Part shown: positions 22,191 to 33,747 of the stretch, in pieces
Layout: the number at the start of each line of letters is the position of its first letter
Position numbering within the stretch: the first letter of the stretch is position 1
Assembly: GCA_022747635.1 (NCBI GenBank)
Contig: JAKTNV010000011.1
Location: forward strand, 14,623,475 to 14,687,474
From: Hetaerina americana
Taxonomy: Eukaryota > Arthropoda > Insecta > Odonata > Calopterygidae
Reading direction: 5' to 3'
DNA: 64,000 bases
Made by a program: the position numbers and the translations under genes
The notes under the pieces: generated by a model
Told to the model about the DNA's origin: nothing
Databases searched by the model: none
What the model saw: the letters and a program-made list of their open reading frames with translations, nothing else

Positions 22191-22214
22191 ATATATATAT
22201 TTGTTAGGAAAAGT

Positions 22215-22800
22215 TATTATTGACGGTTATAGTTTCCAACAAACCTGTTTCACTGTTCCACATAATCGCCGTTCACTTCGAAGCACTTTTCCATACTTCC
22301 TAACCAACTTCTTAGCACCAACTTCTTCAAACCTCTCAGCCTAGAAGTTCCCCGCCTGGGAATTGAACCAGTTGAAAACAGCGGTCATGATTTCCTCGTC
22401 GTTTTCAAACCGCTGTCTACGAAGACACTGTTTCAAGAGGAAGAAGAGAAAATAGTCACTAGTTTTAACGTCGGGAGTGTGCGGGGGATGTTCAATAGCG
22501 GTCCGCAAATGTCCTCCACTCAGTATTCTTTGCTCTTTGTTTTGGTCGGTAAGTAGTTGCGGTGTACACCTTGCAAACAATTTTTCATATCCGTGCATTT
22601 CCGTTACGATCGTGTGAATATTGGTGCGTCTATCAAGATGAAACATTTTCGGCCAGAGCACTGATCGTCGATCAGATCGCAGTTCTTGGTCCACTTGTTG
22701 AACGGGACTCCGGTCTCCATCATGCACATTTGTGCGGCAACTTTTGAGGTCTCAACATCATTGTCTAACCTTTCCCTCACTTATTACTGTAGGTTCATAA
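22215..22800 (-). mobile_element. Mariner transposase remnant with internal deletion, minus strand
   Basis: In the open frame 22727-22341 the minus strand encodes pieces of a SETMAR-type transposase. HTIVTEMHGYEKLFARC and PQLLTDQNKEQR come from the second HTH and the linker. PHTPDVKTSDYFLFFLLKQ is the third catalytic region, decayed from the usual SPDLAPCDYFLF. RQRFENDEEIMTAVFNWF comes from the C-terminus. The segment with DETW and HDNA is gone. Beyond the stop a shifted frame resembles the family's end, KCFEVNGDYVEQ. Terminal repeats were not found. Confidence 0.75.
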
Positions 22801-23554
22801 TTCAGGCACAACTCCCGATGAAGTTGGGCTGCTCTTTGCCCTATTGAACACAATGGACTAACTTTGCAAGTGGCGAAAGCAACGATTATCGCGGACATTG
22901 TTATCTGCCTCCACTAACAGACAAACGATTACTTAATCAAAACAATAACTTTAGGGGATTCTAAAACCATAAATAGATGGCACAATATTTGTACAGCATT
23001 GTTATGACCCACCAATTTTTGAATTTTCAAAAAGCGTCTCTTCCTTCTCGAATATTCCTCGTTTAATAACACTCAATTCTCTCACGTCTACATATGGCTG
23101 TGCACCTGTATATCAGGAAGAAGAGACATTCTCATATTCCGTGGGTTTGTCTCATCCCTCCTCCCAATGACGATGGATGCAGGTGATGCAAATTTTGGGT
23201 GACGGCGGGACGGACACGCGTTGAAGTGATTTTAATGGCCTGGAATTATTTTTTCTTGCCTTTCAGTGTTTAGCAGTGTAACTCGTGGTGCGGGCGTCCT
23301 TCTCTAATGCTACCTGTATTTAGTGCATCTGTGAATCTCGTAACTACCGAATTGCGGGGGTTCAACGCCTTTAATGGCGAGTTGGAAATTACGGGGTGTT
23401 TGCAAATCTCTTTTCGTAAACCCCGCCACAGTCCTCTAGAGATTAAAGAAAAGAGAGAGGACAGTGTGACCTCAGGATTGAAGTGTGGCCAAGGAAATAA
23501 AATGTTTATTTTTTTTAACCCTTACATGGGGAGCAAAATTTGTTTGAGATGAAC
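22801..23554. other. No recognisable feature
   Basis: Mixed DNA. An 81-codon open frame at 23307 has no motif. The first ~200 bp may still be decayed mariner 5' sequence, but I cannot define an end. Confidence 0.4.
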
Positions 23555-24215
23555 CCCCTAATAAGAATTTTGATATGGAATTAATTTGTTTATGGCTCGG
23601 AAACCTGGACTCATTAGAGAATAGAGTAAACGTATCTCAGTGGTTTATTTTCGAGACATGATTTTGGAGAAGAATGGGACATTTCTCATTAAAACCAACG
23701 AATAAACGGGGATCGAGATGGTGCGGGGGCTAACGTACTGGCTTCCCACCCTGAGGGCGCGGGTTCAAATTCCGGTGGTGTTGAATATTTTTCAGAGGTA
23801 TCTCGATCCCTATTTGAGGTGCTTTGTGGAGGGCACTTTGAGTAAGTACGCCGTCCGTCGGATGGGACGTTAAACTGCGGACCCCTTGGCGCCTTTCGTA
23901 AAGAGTAGGCTAATACCGACGCCGGGTTTCTCTCCACCCTTCATCCTTTCCTGTCCATCCCCTATGGCGCAAATGACCTTAGCTGTCGGTCGCCTCCCCG
24001 CAAAACTACTACTACTACGAATAAACACTCGGCGGTGCGGGTCGGAAGTGCTTAGTACTTTGGAAGAAATTCGAAATCAGTAAAAGTGAAATCACGGCAC
24101 TTTGAGAGGAAATGGAATGTTAAAGATTTTGACTCACCAGAGAGAAATTTGGTTTAGCTAGGGTGAGGGAGAAAAAGATTAGTCAGGCTCGACGGAAGGA
24201 GGTATAACATTTGTG
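23555..24215 (+). mobile_element. Old RTE LINE remnant split by SINE-D
   Basis: 23555-23697 matches the segment 'TLIWSVAMYG...ETWSL...WRRM' of the RTE C-terminal region (ttgatatggaattaatttgt, then gattttggagaagaatggga). After SINE-D, 24027-24215 resumes with decayed family sequence up to the stretch aatgttaaagattttgactc. The SINE therefore landed in an existing RTE relic. Confidence 0.6.
23708..24016 (+). mobile_element. SINE-D copy with 10-bp target duplication
   Basis: It begins ggggatcgagatggtgcggg, has a B box-like gggttcaaattccgg, shares its body with 16698-17184, and ends in an (ACT)n tail. The flanks carry the duplication acgaataaac at 23698-23707 and 24017-24026. This is the compact form of the family, about 309 bp. 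Confidence 0.9.
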
Positions 24216-24539
24216 AATATCCAAAATGGCATCTTGTAACAAGAAACAAGAGATTTTTGGGGTAATTGGTGTCATGCCAGGTGATACTTGGGAGTTTAGC
24301 GGCGCTAAAGAGCAAATCCATGATAAATTAACCTATATGCCATGAAAAATATTCAATTCTTGATCAAGTTAAAAGTGTGTTGAATACTCAACGGCCAAGA
24401 GAGAAATAAGTTCCATTGTCGAAATGCGTTGAAAATGATTGTTGTGTCACGCCGAAAATGATTGTGGCCAACATATTACTTGCCGGAGTGCACTACAATT
24501 TGTAAAAGGTTTTACAGAATAATTGAGTGTTTCAAAATT
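24216..24539. other. No recognisable feature
   Basis: AT-rich sequence between LINE remnants. Nothing recognised. Confidence 0.4.
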
Positions 24540-25040
24540 GCAGGAATTTAACTATGCGATAAACTGAGTGGTGAATTTAGATTATTAGGGGAATTAAGTC
24601 GGGAATCACTCAAAGAGCGAAAATTAAACTACAGATTAGGAGGTCTCTTTAGCAGGTGACGTTGAAAAAAATTCATTATTACCCTAATCTTATTACGGTA
24701 GGAGAGGTCATGTCAAAAAAAACATGAACGATGAAAGGATCAGAATAATTGTAAATGGGGAGAAAATTTTTTTTTATTAAAATTATTCATGTATGTTTTC
24801 AATTTCTCATCTAGCCTTAGTTTTCGTCCCTCTTGTTACCTTCAACTCCTCTCCTATGCTTAGAGAAATATATCTCACTTAAATACCTCAGTGCATGTAC
24901 TTGAAGTTATCGAGATCTACATTATTTGAATTATTTTACATGCGTATTTTAATTAAATATGTATGAAGAATTAAATTTTTGACGATGCTTGTCTAGTGTT
25001 GAATCACCCCCTGCCACATGCCGTATCGGTGGCTTTCAGG
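24540..25040 (+). mobile_element. Jockey/CR1-type LINE 3' remnant
   Basis: 24555-24750 matches the C-terminal segment of the family (gggaatcactcaaagagcga). 24995-25050 is the 3' end (caccccctgccacatgccgt, then tggctttcagggtaccatg). About 240 bp of AT-rich DNA between the two may be insertion or decay. Confidence 0.6.
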
Positions 25041-25050
25041 GTACCATGGG

Positions 25051-25785
25051 GAAGCATATGAATGGAGACGTGTTCACATCAAGGTGATGGGATTGGGATA
25101 GGGCCTGACGTCGGGCATGTATTTCGGTCAGACTCATCCCGTGGCCCCGTTTCGCGAAGGGTAGAGGATGAACACACGCATTAATCCGCGTCTTAATCTC
25201 CGCGTGATGAATGCCTACCAGAAACCACGAGTGGGTCGCCTGCAGAGTTCGGCGCGGCGATACTTACTTATCCGTTTTAAAGACGGATCTCAGATTTCAA
25301 ACGTTCGCCAGAGAGAGACCAAAAGTCTTTTTGCAGTCTGCCAAATGGCGCGGAAAACACTCGCCAGCTTTTCCTAGATGTATGTCTGTGTGTGTGTGTT
25401 TTCTCATCCTTCTCTCTAGGGATATGCGCAGCAGGTGATGATGCAGTTCCCATCTCTTTATTCCTCTCTCTCTCCCTTTTAGGCGGAATATGACCGAGTT
25501 GTGTGACTTCCTTGTTTTCGTTCTTCTAGCCACTGGTAAGGTGCGTGTACCGAGTGATAGCCCACTACCCAGATGAAATCATACACAAAACCAGAAAACC
25601 TTTTCAGTAGTTTCGCCAAAATGTAATATTAATTTATTTCACACCATTATCTTCGTATTGGTGATGACGAGAATATCTCATCACATTCATCCATTTTTCG
25701 TGAACCAGTTATTGAGAACATTTGCTATCGGCCATCAACGTGACAAAGTACCGTTCAAAGCCGCCAAACAAGTAACGTTAGTGAC
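25051..25785. other. No gene; moderately GC-rich unique-looking sequence
   Basis: 25060-25540 is less AT-rich than its surroundings and includes a short (GT)n. Open frames of 60-80 codons on both strands lack motifs. Confidence 0.4.
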
Positions 25786-25788
25786 GTA

Positions 25789-27112
25789 CTACCTTGATCA
25801 AAAATTTCCCGGAATTTATTCAGAAAATTAAAAATACAAGTTTATTCATCTAAATCTATATTGTCCCCTTCAAAGTAATCCCCATCGACTGCAACACACT
25901 TATGCCAGCGCTTGATCCAATCCTCGAAACATTTTTTATATTCGGTTTTCGGTATGTCCATCAGTGCTTCCTGCGATTTTTCCATTACTTCCTCTCGGCT
26001 GCTAAAACGCGTTCCCCGTAATGGTTTTTTAACTCGATTGAACAGAAAGAAGTCACAGGGAGCCAAATCAGGTGAATTCGGTGGCTGTTGGATGGTATTT
26101 GTTGCATTTTTCGTCAAAAAATTACGAATAATGGTAGCGACGGTGCGTTATCATGGTGCAAAATCCACGAGTTTTCTGCCCACATTTCTGGTCTCTTTCG
26201 GCGAATTGCTTCACGCAAACGTCTCATAACGCCCAAATAATACTCTTTGTTTACTGTCTGGCCTTCTGGCAAAAATTCATGATGCACTACACCGTTGTAA
26301 TCCATGAAAACCGTCAGCATTGCCTTCTTTTTTGACTGAAAACGACGTGGTTTTTTTGGTCTCGGCTCATTTGGTGAACGCCATTCACTTGCCTGATGTC
26401 TGGATTGCGTGTCGTACTCATAAACCCACGTCTCGTCTCCAGTAATGATCCTTTTGATGAATGTGGGATCGGATTCAGCCTCGCAAATCATGTCTTTTGC
26501 GACGTCAACACGGTCTCTTTTTTGCATGAAATTGAGGTCTTTTGGCACCAACTTTGCTGCTACACGACGGAAACCCAAATCATTAACCACAATGTCTTGG
26601 GCGGATCCATAGGCAATGTTCAAGTCCTCCGCTATTTCTCTGATGGTTAATTTGCGGTTATTGACCAACATTTCTTTTACTTTATCAATTTTGTCACCGA
26701 CTTTCGATGTCGATGGTCTGCCACTGCGTTCATCATCTTCGATTGACTCACGACCACTTCTGAACCGCTCGTGCCACTGGTAAACGACCGTTTTTTTTAG
26801 AGAATCGTTGCCGAAACACTTTTCCAACATTTCCAACGGCCGTGCGCCACTAAATCCGTTTTTTACGCAAAATTTAATACAAGTTCGTTGTTGCAAATTT
26901 AAATCCATTTCTGAAATTGTAAAAAATCGCCAACACACACAGAGATAGATGTACTCTTGGCTACGTAGCTTTTGCAAATGTCAAGTTATGACACTAACAT
27001 TTAAAGGGAATATCAACAACAGATGTAACAATTTAACAAAAAAACAGAACTCAAATCGGAACGATGGGAGCGCCACACGGTGGTTATTCCGGGAACTTTT
27101 TGATCAAGGTAG
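25789..27112 (-). mobile_element. Nearly full-length mariner transposon
   Basis: The 1324-bp element has ~27-bp inverted ends differing at one position (ctaccttgatcaaaaatttc at 25789; attccgggaactttttgatc at 27086, reading into the end), with TA on each side. It encodes a transposase on the minus strand that spans nearly all of it. One short deletion breaks the frame near 26133. Length and layout are those of a complete mariner. Confidence 0.93.
25842..26977 (-). pseudogene. Mariner transposase, frameshifted (DD34D type)
   Basis: The protein probably starts at the MDLNLQQRT methionine (about 26908). HTH part: IKFCVKNGFSGARPLEMLEK and VVYQWHERFRSGRESIEDDE. Second HTH: LTIREIAEDLNIAYGSAQDI. 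First catalytic Asp in ITGDETWVYEYD, second in WILHHDNAP, third in NSPDLAPCDFFLF. Just after HHDNAPS the frame is lost and resumes in another frame (25842-26117). A 7-nt deletion at that point would account for both the shift and the shortened spacing between the second and third Asp, which would otherwise be 34 residues. All three catalytic residues are still encoded. The C-terminus ends DGDYFEGDNIDLDE. Confidence 0.9.
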
Positions 27113-27439
27113 TATTTCAGAAACGAAGACTGATTTATTATTTGAAAAACAATACCTTCTCCATCTAATGCTTGTGGCAACAATTTTAAACGGAAAATGA
27201 AGCATAAATTATATGGAATATCGCGGTAGATATGATTTAAATGATCACACGGATAATTATTATCGGTAGTCTATTCACATGATACTTTAAAAAAGTGGGT
27301 AGTGATACATTTTTGGAAAAAGAGTAATTCTCTTCCGTATGCCAACTGTATCAGGAACACCAAAAGGTAATTTGTAGTCTCAATTAAATACACAGCCGTT
27401 ACCCTCAGTCACGATCTATCCTGAATGACATAGGGGGAA
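27113..27439. other. No recognisable feature
   Basis: AT-rich sequence following the mariner. Nothing recognised. Confidence 0.4.
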
Positions 27440-27965
27440 TATGTGGACAAGCTAACAAAAAAATTGGATGCATTAGAAGAGTACTGGATAAATATGATGA
27501 AAAGGTCAAAGAGAAATGTTATCTTTAGTTGGTTAGGCCTCATTTAGAACATGCTGTAAATATATGGGATCCTCACGAAGTTGGATTAATTGCCGAATTG
27601 GATCGCTTGCAGTTTAAAGGAGCTAGATTTGTCAAAATGTTGTTATGATAAACTTAGTAGTGTATCAATCACTCACGGAGCGAAAGTTAAATTACAGATT
27701 GAAGCAGTTGCATAAATTGGAAGGACGTCTCTTTAGCAGTGATGTTGAGAATGTTTTATTGTCCCATCGCACTACGAATGGAGAGATCATGTTGATAAAA
27801 TTAGAGAGAGAAAGTGTAGAATAGATAGATTTAAGATTTCATTTTTCCTCGAACAATGAGGGATCAGAATAACATTGTCCGACCTCGGTAGGGTCGTATT
27901 CGGGTCAAAATTAGTCTGGTGTGTATTCATCCCCTGCCACACACCTTAGCGGTGATTTTCAGGTT
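27440..27965 (+). mobile_element. Jockey/CR1-type LINE 3' remnant (best copy of this part)
   Basis: With frame breaks it encodes LVRPHLEHAVNIWDP, then LIAELDRLQFKGARFV, then a segment equivalent to 'SLTERKLNYRL' and 'FPRTMRDQN'. This is the C-terminal extension typical of Jockey/CR1 LINEs (LVRPhLEYA...lE.vQrrAaRFv...FFPRti..WN). It ends with ccccctgccacacaccttag and cggtgattttcaggttact, the family's 3' end. The polymerase core is missing. Confidence 0.75.
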
Positions 27966-28818
27966 ACTGAAATAAATAAACACACCCTAATATCCCACTC
28001 TAAGCCTACAACAGGCCCCTCTACTTCCTATAATCGTATGACACAAGCTTTCCCCGCGAGACATTTATATTTAGGAAGGCTTCCGAAACAATTCAAGTGC
28101 CTACAGTCAATTAAGTATCGGGTATTGTAAGTGGTAACAAGCATTATTGACAGAGTTGGCTTTATTTGGTAGCATATCTTATTCGTAATGTCATTATATA
28201 TCCCCAATTATAACCAGCGGAGCTCGTATTGGAAGTGCTTTGAGGTTGCTTTCTTAGGCCATCGCCTTATGGAATTTCATCATGATCATCGTAAGAAAAC
28301 ACGTTCTGACACCCTTCATTGGGTTGTACTGTGCCCATTGAAATTCTAACGTATTACATCCCATTCTCGTCTACGTGAAAGATTCTGTGAGTAAAGTTTC
28401 TAAACCTGCACTACTTTGAAAGCTGATTCTGTGTCCTTTCGTTTTTGTCCTTCTGCTTCAGGTTGTGTGTGCCCCTCCTCCTGTTAATACTTCTCCTATC
28501 TATTTTCTTCATATCTGCGTGTCTTCCACCTTTGAGATATTCCACTTCCTAGGCCCATCCTCTTTCCCTTCACAGTTCCTTCGTTTACATACCTTAGTAG
28601 ACAATATCTTTTCAATTATTACCCATACAACTATTTTTCCTTTTATGAAATACTTCTGGCAAACCACCGCACTCTGCAAACTCTCTCCAATACCATTCCT
28701 ACACTATCCATCCAATCTATGCAAATGATTCTCTTTCAGAAAACACATTTAGATTCTATAAATTCACCTATTCTATCATCGATTTTGTATGTGAGCATAC
28801 GTGTGTGTTCCACGCACA

Positions 28819-28821
<3 letters not shown>
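27966..28821. other. No recognisable feature
   Basis: 28430-28740 is pyrimidine-rich on the plus strand. An 87-codon frame there is low-complexity. No repeat family recognised. Confidence 0.4.

Positions 28822-28890
<69 letters not shown>
28822..28890. repeat. (AT)n microsatellite
   Basis: About 69 bp of pure AT, between unassigned DNA and an inverted SINE-C tail. Confidence 0.95.
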
Positions 28891-28893
<3 letters not shown>

Positions 28894-28968
28894 TCAAACA
28901 CGAAATCCCGCCAAACGGCGAATAAATACTCATATATACAGAAACAGATATAAGGAAAAGGGATAGGT
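28891..28968 (-). repeat. SINE-C tail, inverted
   Basis: The sequence cattcaaacacgaaatcccg through acagaaacagatataaggaa is the reverse complement of the tail part of the 457-bp unit. It forms an inverted repeat with the array that follows. Confidence 0.9.
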
Positions 28969-30648
28969 TTCCTTGTGTATTGTCTATTTCTCCTTTGGTG
29001 GGTGAAACAGCCCCCTGACGCCATCTCTTGGCTGAAAGAATCGGGGCGCTTGGCGACATATTAGACCCACGGATCTCAGGGTAAATTGACTATCCTCGAT
29101 AGCTCAAGTGGTTAAGAGCATCCGCCCGGCAAGTGGAAAGATCCGGTGTTCGAGTCCCGGTTGAGGAAATATTTTTACTCTTGTGATCCGTTCGATTCCG
29201 CCTTCCCCACCTCTATTGTGTTCGTCCTTTATATGTGTTCCTATCCCTTTTCCTTATATCTGTTTCTGTATATATGAGTATTTATTCGCCGTTTGGCGGG
29301 ATTTCGTGTTTGAATGTGTATTTGGCCAATGTGGCTCATCTCTTTCTTCTGGCTATGCGTGCCACGAAACGCACTGTTCCTTTCCTGTATGATGTTGTAT
29401 GAATTCTAACCCACTGTCCTTTCCTTTCCTTGTGTATTGTCTATTTCTCCTTTGGTGGGTGAAACAGCCCCCTGACGCCATCTCTTGGCTGAAAGAATCG
29501 GGGCGCTTGGCGACATATTAGACCCACGGATCTCAGGGTAAATTGACTATCCTCGATAGCTCAAGTGGTTAAGAGCATCCGCCCGGCAAGTGGAAAGATC
29601 CGGTGTTCGAGTCCCGGTTGAGGAAATATTTTTACTCTTGTGATCCGTTCGATTCCGCCTTCCCCACCTCTATTGTGTTCGTCCTTTATATGTGTTCCTA
29701 TCCCTTTTCCTTATATCTGTTTCTGTATATATGAGTATTTATTCGCCGTTTGGCGGGATTTCGTGTTTGAATGTGTATTTGGCCAATGTGGCTCATCTCT
29801 TTCTTCTGGCTATGCGTGCCACGAAACGCACTGTTCCTTTCCTGTATGATGTTGTATGAATTCTAACCCACTGTCCTTTCCTTTCCTTGTGTATTGTCTA
29901 TTTCTCCTTTGGTGGGTGAAACAGCCCCCTGACGCCATCTCTTGGCTGAAAGAATCGGGGCGCTTGGCGACATATTAGACCCACGGATCTCAGGGTAAAT
30001 TGACTATCCTCGATAGCTCAAGTGGTTAAGAGCATCCGCCCGGCAAGTGGAAAGATCCGGTGTTCGAGTCCCGGTTGAGGAAATATTTTTACTCTTGTGA
30101 TCCGTTCGATTCCGCCTTCCCCACCTCTATTGTGTTCGTCCTTTATATGTGTTCCTATCCCTTTTCCTTATATCTGTTTCTGTATATATGAGTATTTATT
30201 CGCCGTTTGGCGGGATTTCGTGTTTGAATGTGTATTTGGCCAATGTGGCTCATCTCTTTCTTCTGGCTATGCGTGCCACGAAACGCACTGTTCCTTTCCT
30301 GTATGATGTTGTATGAATTCTAACCCACTGTCCTTTCCTTTCCTTGTGTATTGTCTATTTCTCCTTTGGTGGGTGAAACAGCCCCCTGACGCCATCTCTT
30401 GGCTGAAAGAATCGGGGCGCTTGGCGACATATTAGACCCACGGATCTCAGGGTAAATTGACTATCCTCGATAGCTCAAGTGGTTAAGAGCATCCGCCCGG
30501 CAAGTGGAAAGATCCGGTGTTCGAGTCCCGGTTGAGGAAATATTTTTACTCTTGTGATCCGTTCGATTCCGCCTTCCCCACCTCTATTGTGTTCGTCCTT
30601 TATATGTGTTCCTATCCCTTTTCCTTATATCTGTTTCTGTATATATGA

Positions 30649-30650
<2 letters not shown>
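28969..30650 (+). repeat. 457-bp tandem array of SINE-C units (about 3.7 copies)
   Basis: The unit repeats with a period of exactly 457 bp (for example tgtgtattgt at 28974, 29431, 29888 and 30345), and I saw no differences between the first three units. Each holds a 75-nt tRNA-like segment at 29093-29167, 29550-29624, 30007-30081 and 30464-30538. It has a 7-bp acceptor stem with one G-T pair (tcctcga/ttgagga), a D arm, an anticodon stem with loop ccggcaa (GGC in anticodon position, C where U33 is normal) and a T arm with ttcgag. The rest contains the tail (ttccttatatctgtttctgt) and a motif gccgtttggcgggatttcgt. The fourth unit is cut by (AT)n at 30651. A 69-codon frame repeated in each unit is not believed to be a gene. 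Confidence 0.93.

Positions 30651-30709
<59 letters not shown>
30651..30709. repeat. (AT)n microsatellite
   Basis: Pure AT run that ends the tandem array. AT-rich mixed repeats continue to about 30800. Confidence 0.95.
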
Positions 30710-30713
<4 letters not shown>

Positions 30714-30970
30714 CATATATATCTGTGTGTGTATACTGTATGTATATTGTATATATATACTGTATATATAAATATATATTTATTTATTTATATATTAAGA
30801 GAGTTGTACAATTATATACAGCAGCGGGGACAAGAGCTTACGAGGGGTAGCCATAATATTAAAGAAAGAGGTAGGAAGAAGCGTAGTCAATATAGAACAA
30901 GCAACGGATAGAATATTACTAGTGGAAATCAAAAGCAGAACCGACAAACTAGGTTATTTTTCAGGTACAC

Positions 30971-31651
30971 GTGCCACCGAACAGCCATACGGAGGAAGAG
31001 GTCGATAGGATATACGATCAGTTAGAGGACATGATCGCGTGTGTTCCTGCAGGGAAACATTTGATAGTGATGGGGGATTGGAATGCGACGGTAGGCGACG
31101 GAAGAGATGGTGATGAGGTGGGGGACTACGGTTTAGGCACGAGGAATGACCGCGGGGAGAAAGCAGTTGAGTTCTGCAGGAGACAGGGCTTAGTCATCAC
31201 CAACACCTCATTTAGACACCAAAAAAGACGCAGGTATACATGGAAAATGCCAGGTGACTCAGGAAGATATCAGCTAGATTATATCCTGGTTAGACACAAG
31301 TTTAGGAACAGTGATTCGTACAGCTTCCCGGGAGCGGATGCGGACTCAGACCACAATTTAGTTGTTATGAAATGTAGCGTCCTCTTCAAAAAGATAAGGC
31401 CGGGGCGGCGAGTTAGAAAATGGAATGTAGAAGCGTTAAATGGTTTTAAAAGTAAGGAATGCAAACAGCCGTTAGAGAAAATCATGGAGGATGGTAAAGA
31501 GCTAAGTACTATCGAAGAAAAATGGGAAAGTATCAAGAAAGGGTTGTCTAAAGCCGCAAAAGACACTATTGGAACCGTTACCGTTAAAAGGATTAGGAAA
31601 CCATGGATCACGGATGACATGATTACGAAGATGGATGAGAGAAGAATATAG
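30971..31651 (+). pseudogene. RTE endonuclease (APE-type) fragment
   Basis: This frame holds most of the APE-like endonuclease: VMGDWNATVGDGRDGDEVGD (Asp/Asn of the active site), RRRYTWKMPGDSG, QLDYILVRHKF and DADSDHNLVVM (final Asp-His). The N-terminal part with the TWN and CEVRW motifs lies upstream and is broken or missing. The linker ends at a TAG at 31649. The enzyme of intact relatives nicks the target DNA to prime reverse transcription. This copy cannot make a full protein. Confidence 0.85.
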
Positions 31652-31904
31652 AAGAATGTAAACTCAGAGTTAGGTCAAAGGAAATTCAAATAGTAAAATA
31701 ATAAATTGAGGTGGGCAACAAGTAAAGCAAAAGAACCATAGTGGGAAACGCAGTGCGAGGATATGGAAAGTTTGCAGAGGAAGGGTGAAATTGGTGCGCT
31801 GTACAGTAAAGTTAAATCTTTATCGAGAAGTAAGAAAGAACTATGCTAGCAGTTAGAGATAAGGAGGATAAGATAATAGTTGACTAAGAAAAGATCCAAG
31901 AGAG

Positions 31905-32684
31905 ATGGAAGGAATATATAGAAGACTGTATGGTAAAGAGCGTAGGCCAACAAGGTTAGACATAGAAAAGGAGCATGACGTAGAGGAATACAGCTTAGGT
32001 CCAGGCATACTAGACAATGAGATAGAAAGGGCATTAAGGGAGATGAAACTAAATAAGGTCGTGGGGGTGGATAACATTCCCGTGGAACTTTTAAAATGCT
32101 TTGGAAAAGGTGGGAGGAAGAGGCTATATGGGCTGATCCGTAGTATTTATGAGGAGGGAATCTGGCCGGAAGACTTTCTCAGATCAGTTTTAGTTCCTAT
32201 TCCGAAAAAGGTAAAGGCCACGTCACGTGAGGACTATAGGACAATTAGTTTGATATCCCACGCAGCTAAAGTTGTTCTCAGGATCATAAACAAAAGGATA
32301 GAGAGTAGGGCAAATGATTACTTAGGGGATGATCAGTTTGGGTTCAGGAAGGGGAGAGGTACGCGTGATGCCATTGCAGTAATGAGATTATTAATCGAGA
32401 GGAATATAGAACACAACCAGGAGGTATTTGCCTGTTTCGTAGATTTCGAAAAAGCGTTTGAAAGAGTGAATTGGGAAAAACTTATGAGTATTCTGCAGAA
32501 AATAGGAATAGATTGGAGGGAAAGGAGGCTAATCCGCAACCTGTACATGTCTCAGACTGCTCGGGTGCGAGAGGGAAACGGCGAGTCCGGTTGGCAAATG
32601 CTCGGAAGAGGTGTAAGGCAGGGTTGCCCATTATCGCCGTTGCTGTTCAACCTATGTGTGGAGGAAATAATTAAATTGGCATAA
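31905..32684 (+). pseudogene. RTE reverse transcriptase fragment
   Basis: 259 codons cover the polymerase fingers and palm: KVVGVDNIPVELLKCFGKGG, SVLVPIPKKVKATSRED, DQFGFRKGRGTRDAIAVM, VFACFVDFEKAFERVNWEKL (first catalytic Asp) and RQGCPLSPLLFNLCVEE. The frame is lost at 32684 just before the FADD box, which is partly deleted (the remnant ccaagaccaagctttagttt follows). It is in line with 30971-31651 but separated by stops. Confidence 0.88.
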
Positions 32685-32868
32685 GCTATGCTTTAGGCCA
32701 AGACCAAGCTTTAGTTTGTTAGTCAGCCAAGGGGTCACTAGCATTACTGAGTGAATTGGAAATTCAGTGCCCTAATTCAGTTCCCTAATATATAATATTC
32801 TTTTTTATTTGTGTTATATTGTGTCAGCCCATTATTGTGCCGCTCGTGTGAGTTTTTCATTACAATCG

Positions 32869-32870
<2 letters not shown>

Positions 32871-32933
<63 letters not shown>
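32871..32933. repeat. (AT)n microsatellite
   Basis: About 63 bp of pure AT. Confidence 0.95.
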
Positions 32934-32934
<1 letters not shown>

Positions 32935-33747
32935 CTCGTTACACTACTATGTTCTTACAAATCACTCCTAATTACAAACGACTTGAGAATGTAGAAATGG
33001 CATTCGGCTTTTCCCTGTCGTATTTCATATTCCTATCGTAGCCCGTCAAAAAGCATGTCTATTAATGGACTGTTTCCGATCGCTTATAACTGGGGTCTCT
33101 TGGAGTTCGTTTCTTTGACTGTGAGATCTCCCTTTCCCAAAAATATCACGCCGTCCCTCCCTCAATGGTTCCTGGTCCCATCGGCTTGTGAAGCCTATTA
33201 ATGTATCTGAAGCTCGAAATATGTTATTTTTATACGCCCTCCTATATTCACTTATAGCCCCGCCGGCCAGCCGCTTTCGATAAAAGTCGGTCGTTCGACG
33301 CGATAACGTGGCCAATATGGGTTCGAAACCCGACAATGATCTCCACGGTGACGGGTCGTGTTTACTGACGTCATGCTTACATAGATGCGAGAAACACTCT
33401 TCAATATGTATGTCTCGAGTTAGAATTGTTGGATGCCATATGGATTCTGTCAGCATTTTCTCTGATGAAGGTTATAAGTAATTATGTATGTTTAGGAAGC
33501 TGAAACATGGCCAGTATGACCTAACCGATGCTAGCTCATTCTTGGAATTACAGCAAGTGTACAGGTTCAGTGGATTGTTAATCAAAGCATATAGTTTCAG
33601 ACAATTTGGATGGATGCAGATTAATTTATTTATTCATTTATAAGCCTCAAGGAATGCACACTCACACACTGAATATGTTATAAGTGGACCTAATTTAAAT
33701 TTATAAAGGAAATCATGGAAAATGTTTTAATGGCATGTATAACTTTG
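32934..33747. other. No gene; possible tRNA-like segment near 33295-33335
   Basis: The stretch atgggttcgaaacccgac at 33317-33334 resembles a B box/T-arm within a moderately GC-rich segment (33100-33370). No second copy was found here, so a SINE call is only a suggestion. The rest is unassigned. Confidence 0.35.

Larger units (their letters stand above)
30812..32772 (+). mobile_element. RTE LINE, truncated at both ends
   Basis: It starts within the endonuclease (equivalent to 'YSGGDESQRGVAI') and runs through the linker and polymerase, up to the segment just after FADD. It stops at attggaaattcagtgc near 32772, without C-terminal region or 3' end. About 100 bp around the FADD region are deleted near 32685. 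Several stops (for example at 31649) make it a pseudogene. Confidence 0.88.

Noticed and set aside
28719..29059. Long Ile-Tyr repeat frames here and at the other AT tracts
   Set aside because: They are translations of (AT)n microsatellite in all frames and strands, not coding.
28969..30650. CRISPR-like array
   Set aside because: Units are 457 bp, head-to-tail and without unique spacers, in a eukaryotic genome.
29183..30850. The repeated 69-codon frame in each 457-bp unit
   Set aside because: It lies downstream of the tRNA-like segment, has no motif, and is repeated only because the DNA unit is repeated.
33466..33520. ctgatgaaggtt ... aagctgaaacat as a hammerhead-like core
   Set aside because: The stem between the boxes does not pair well and no closing helix is visible.
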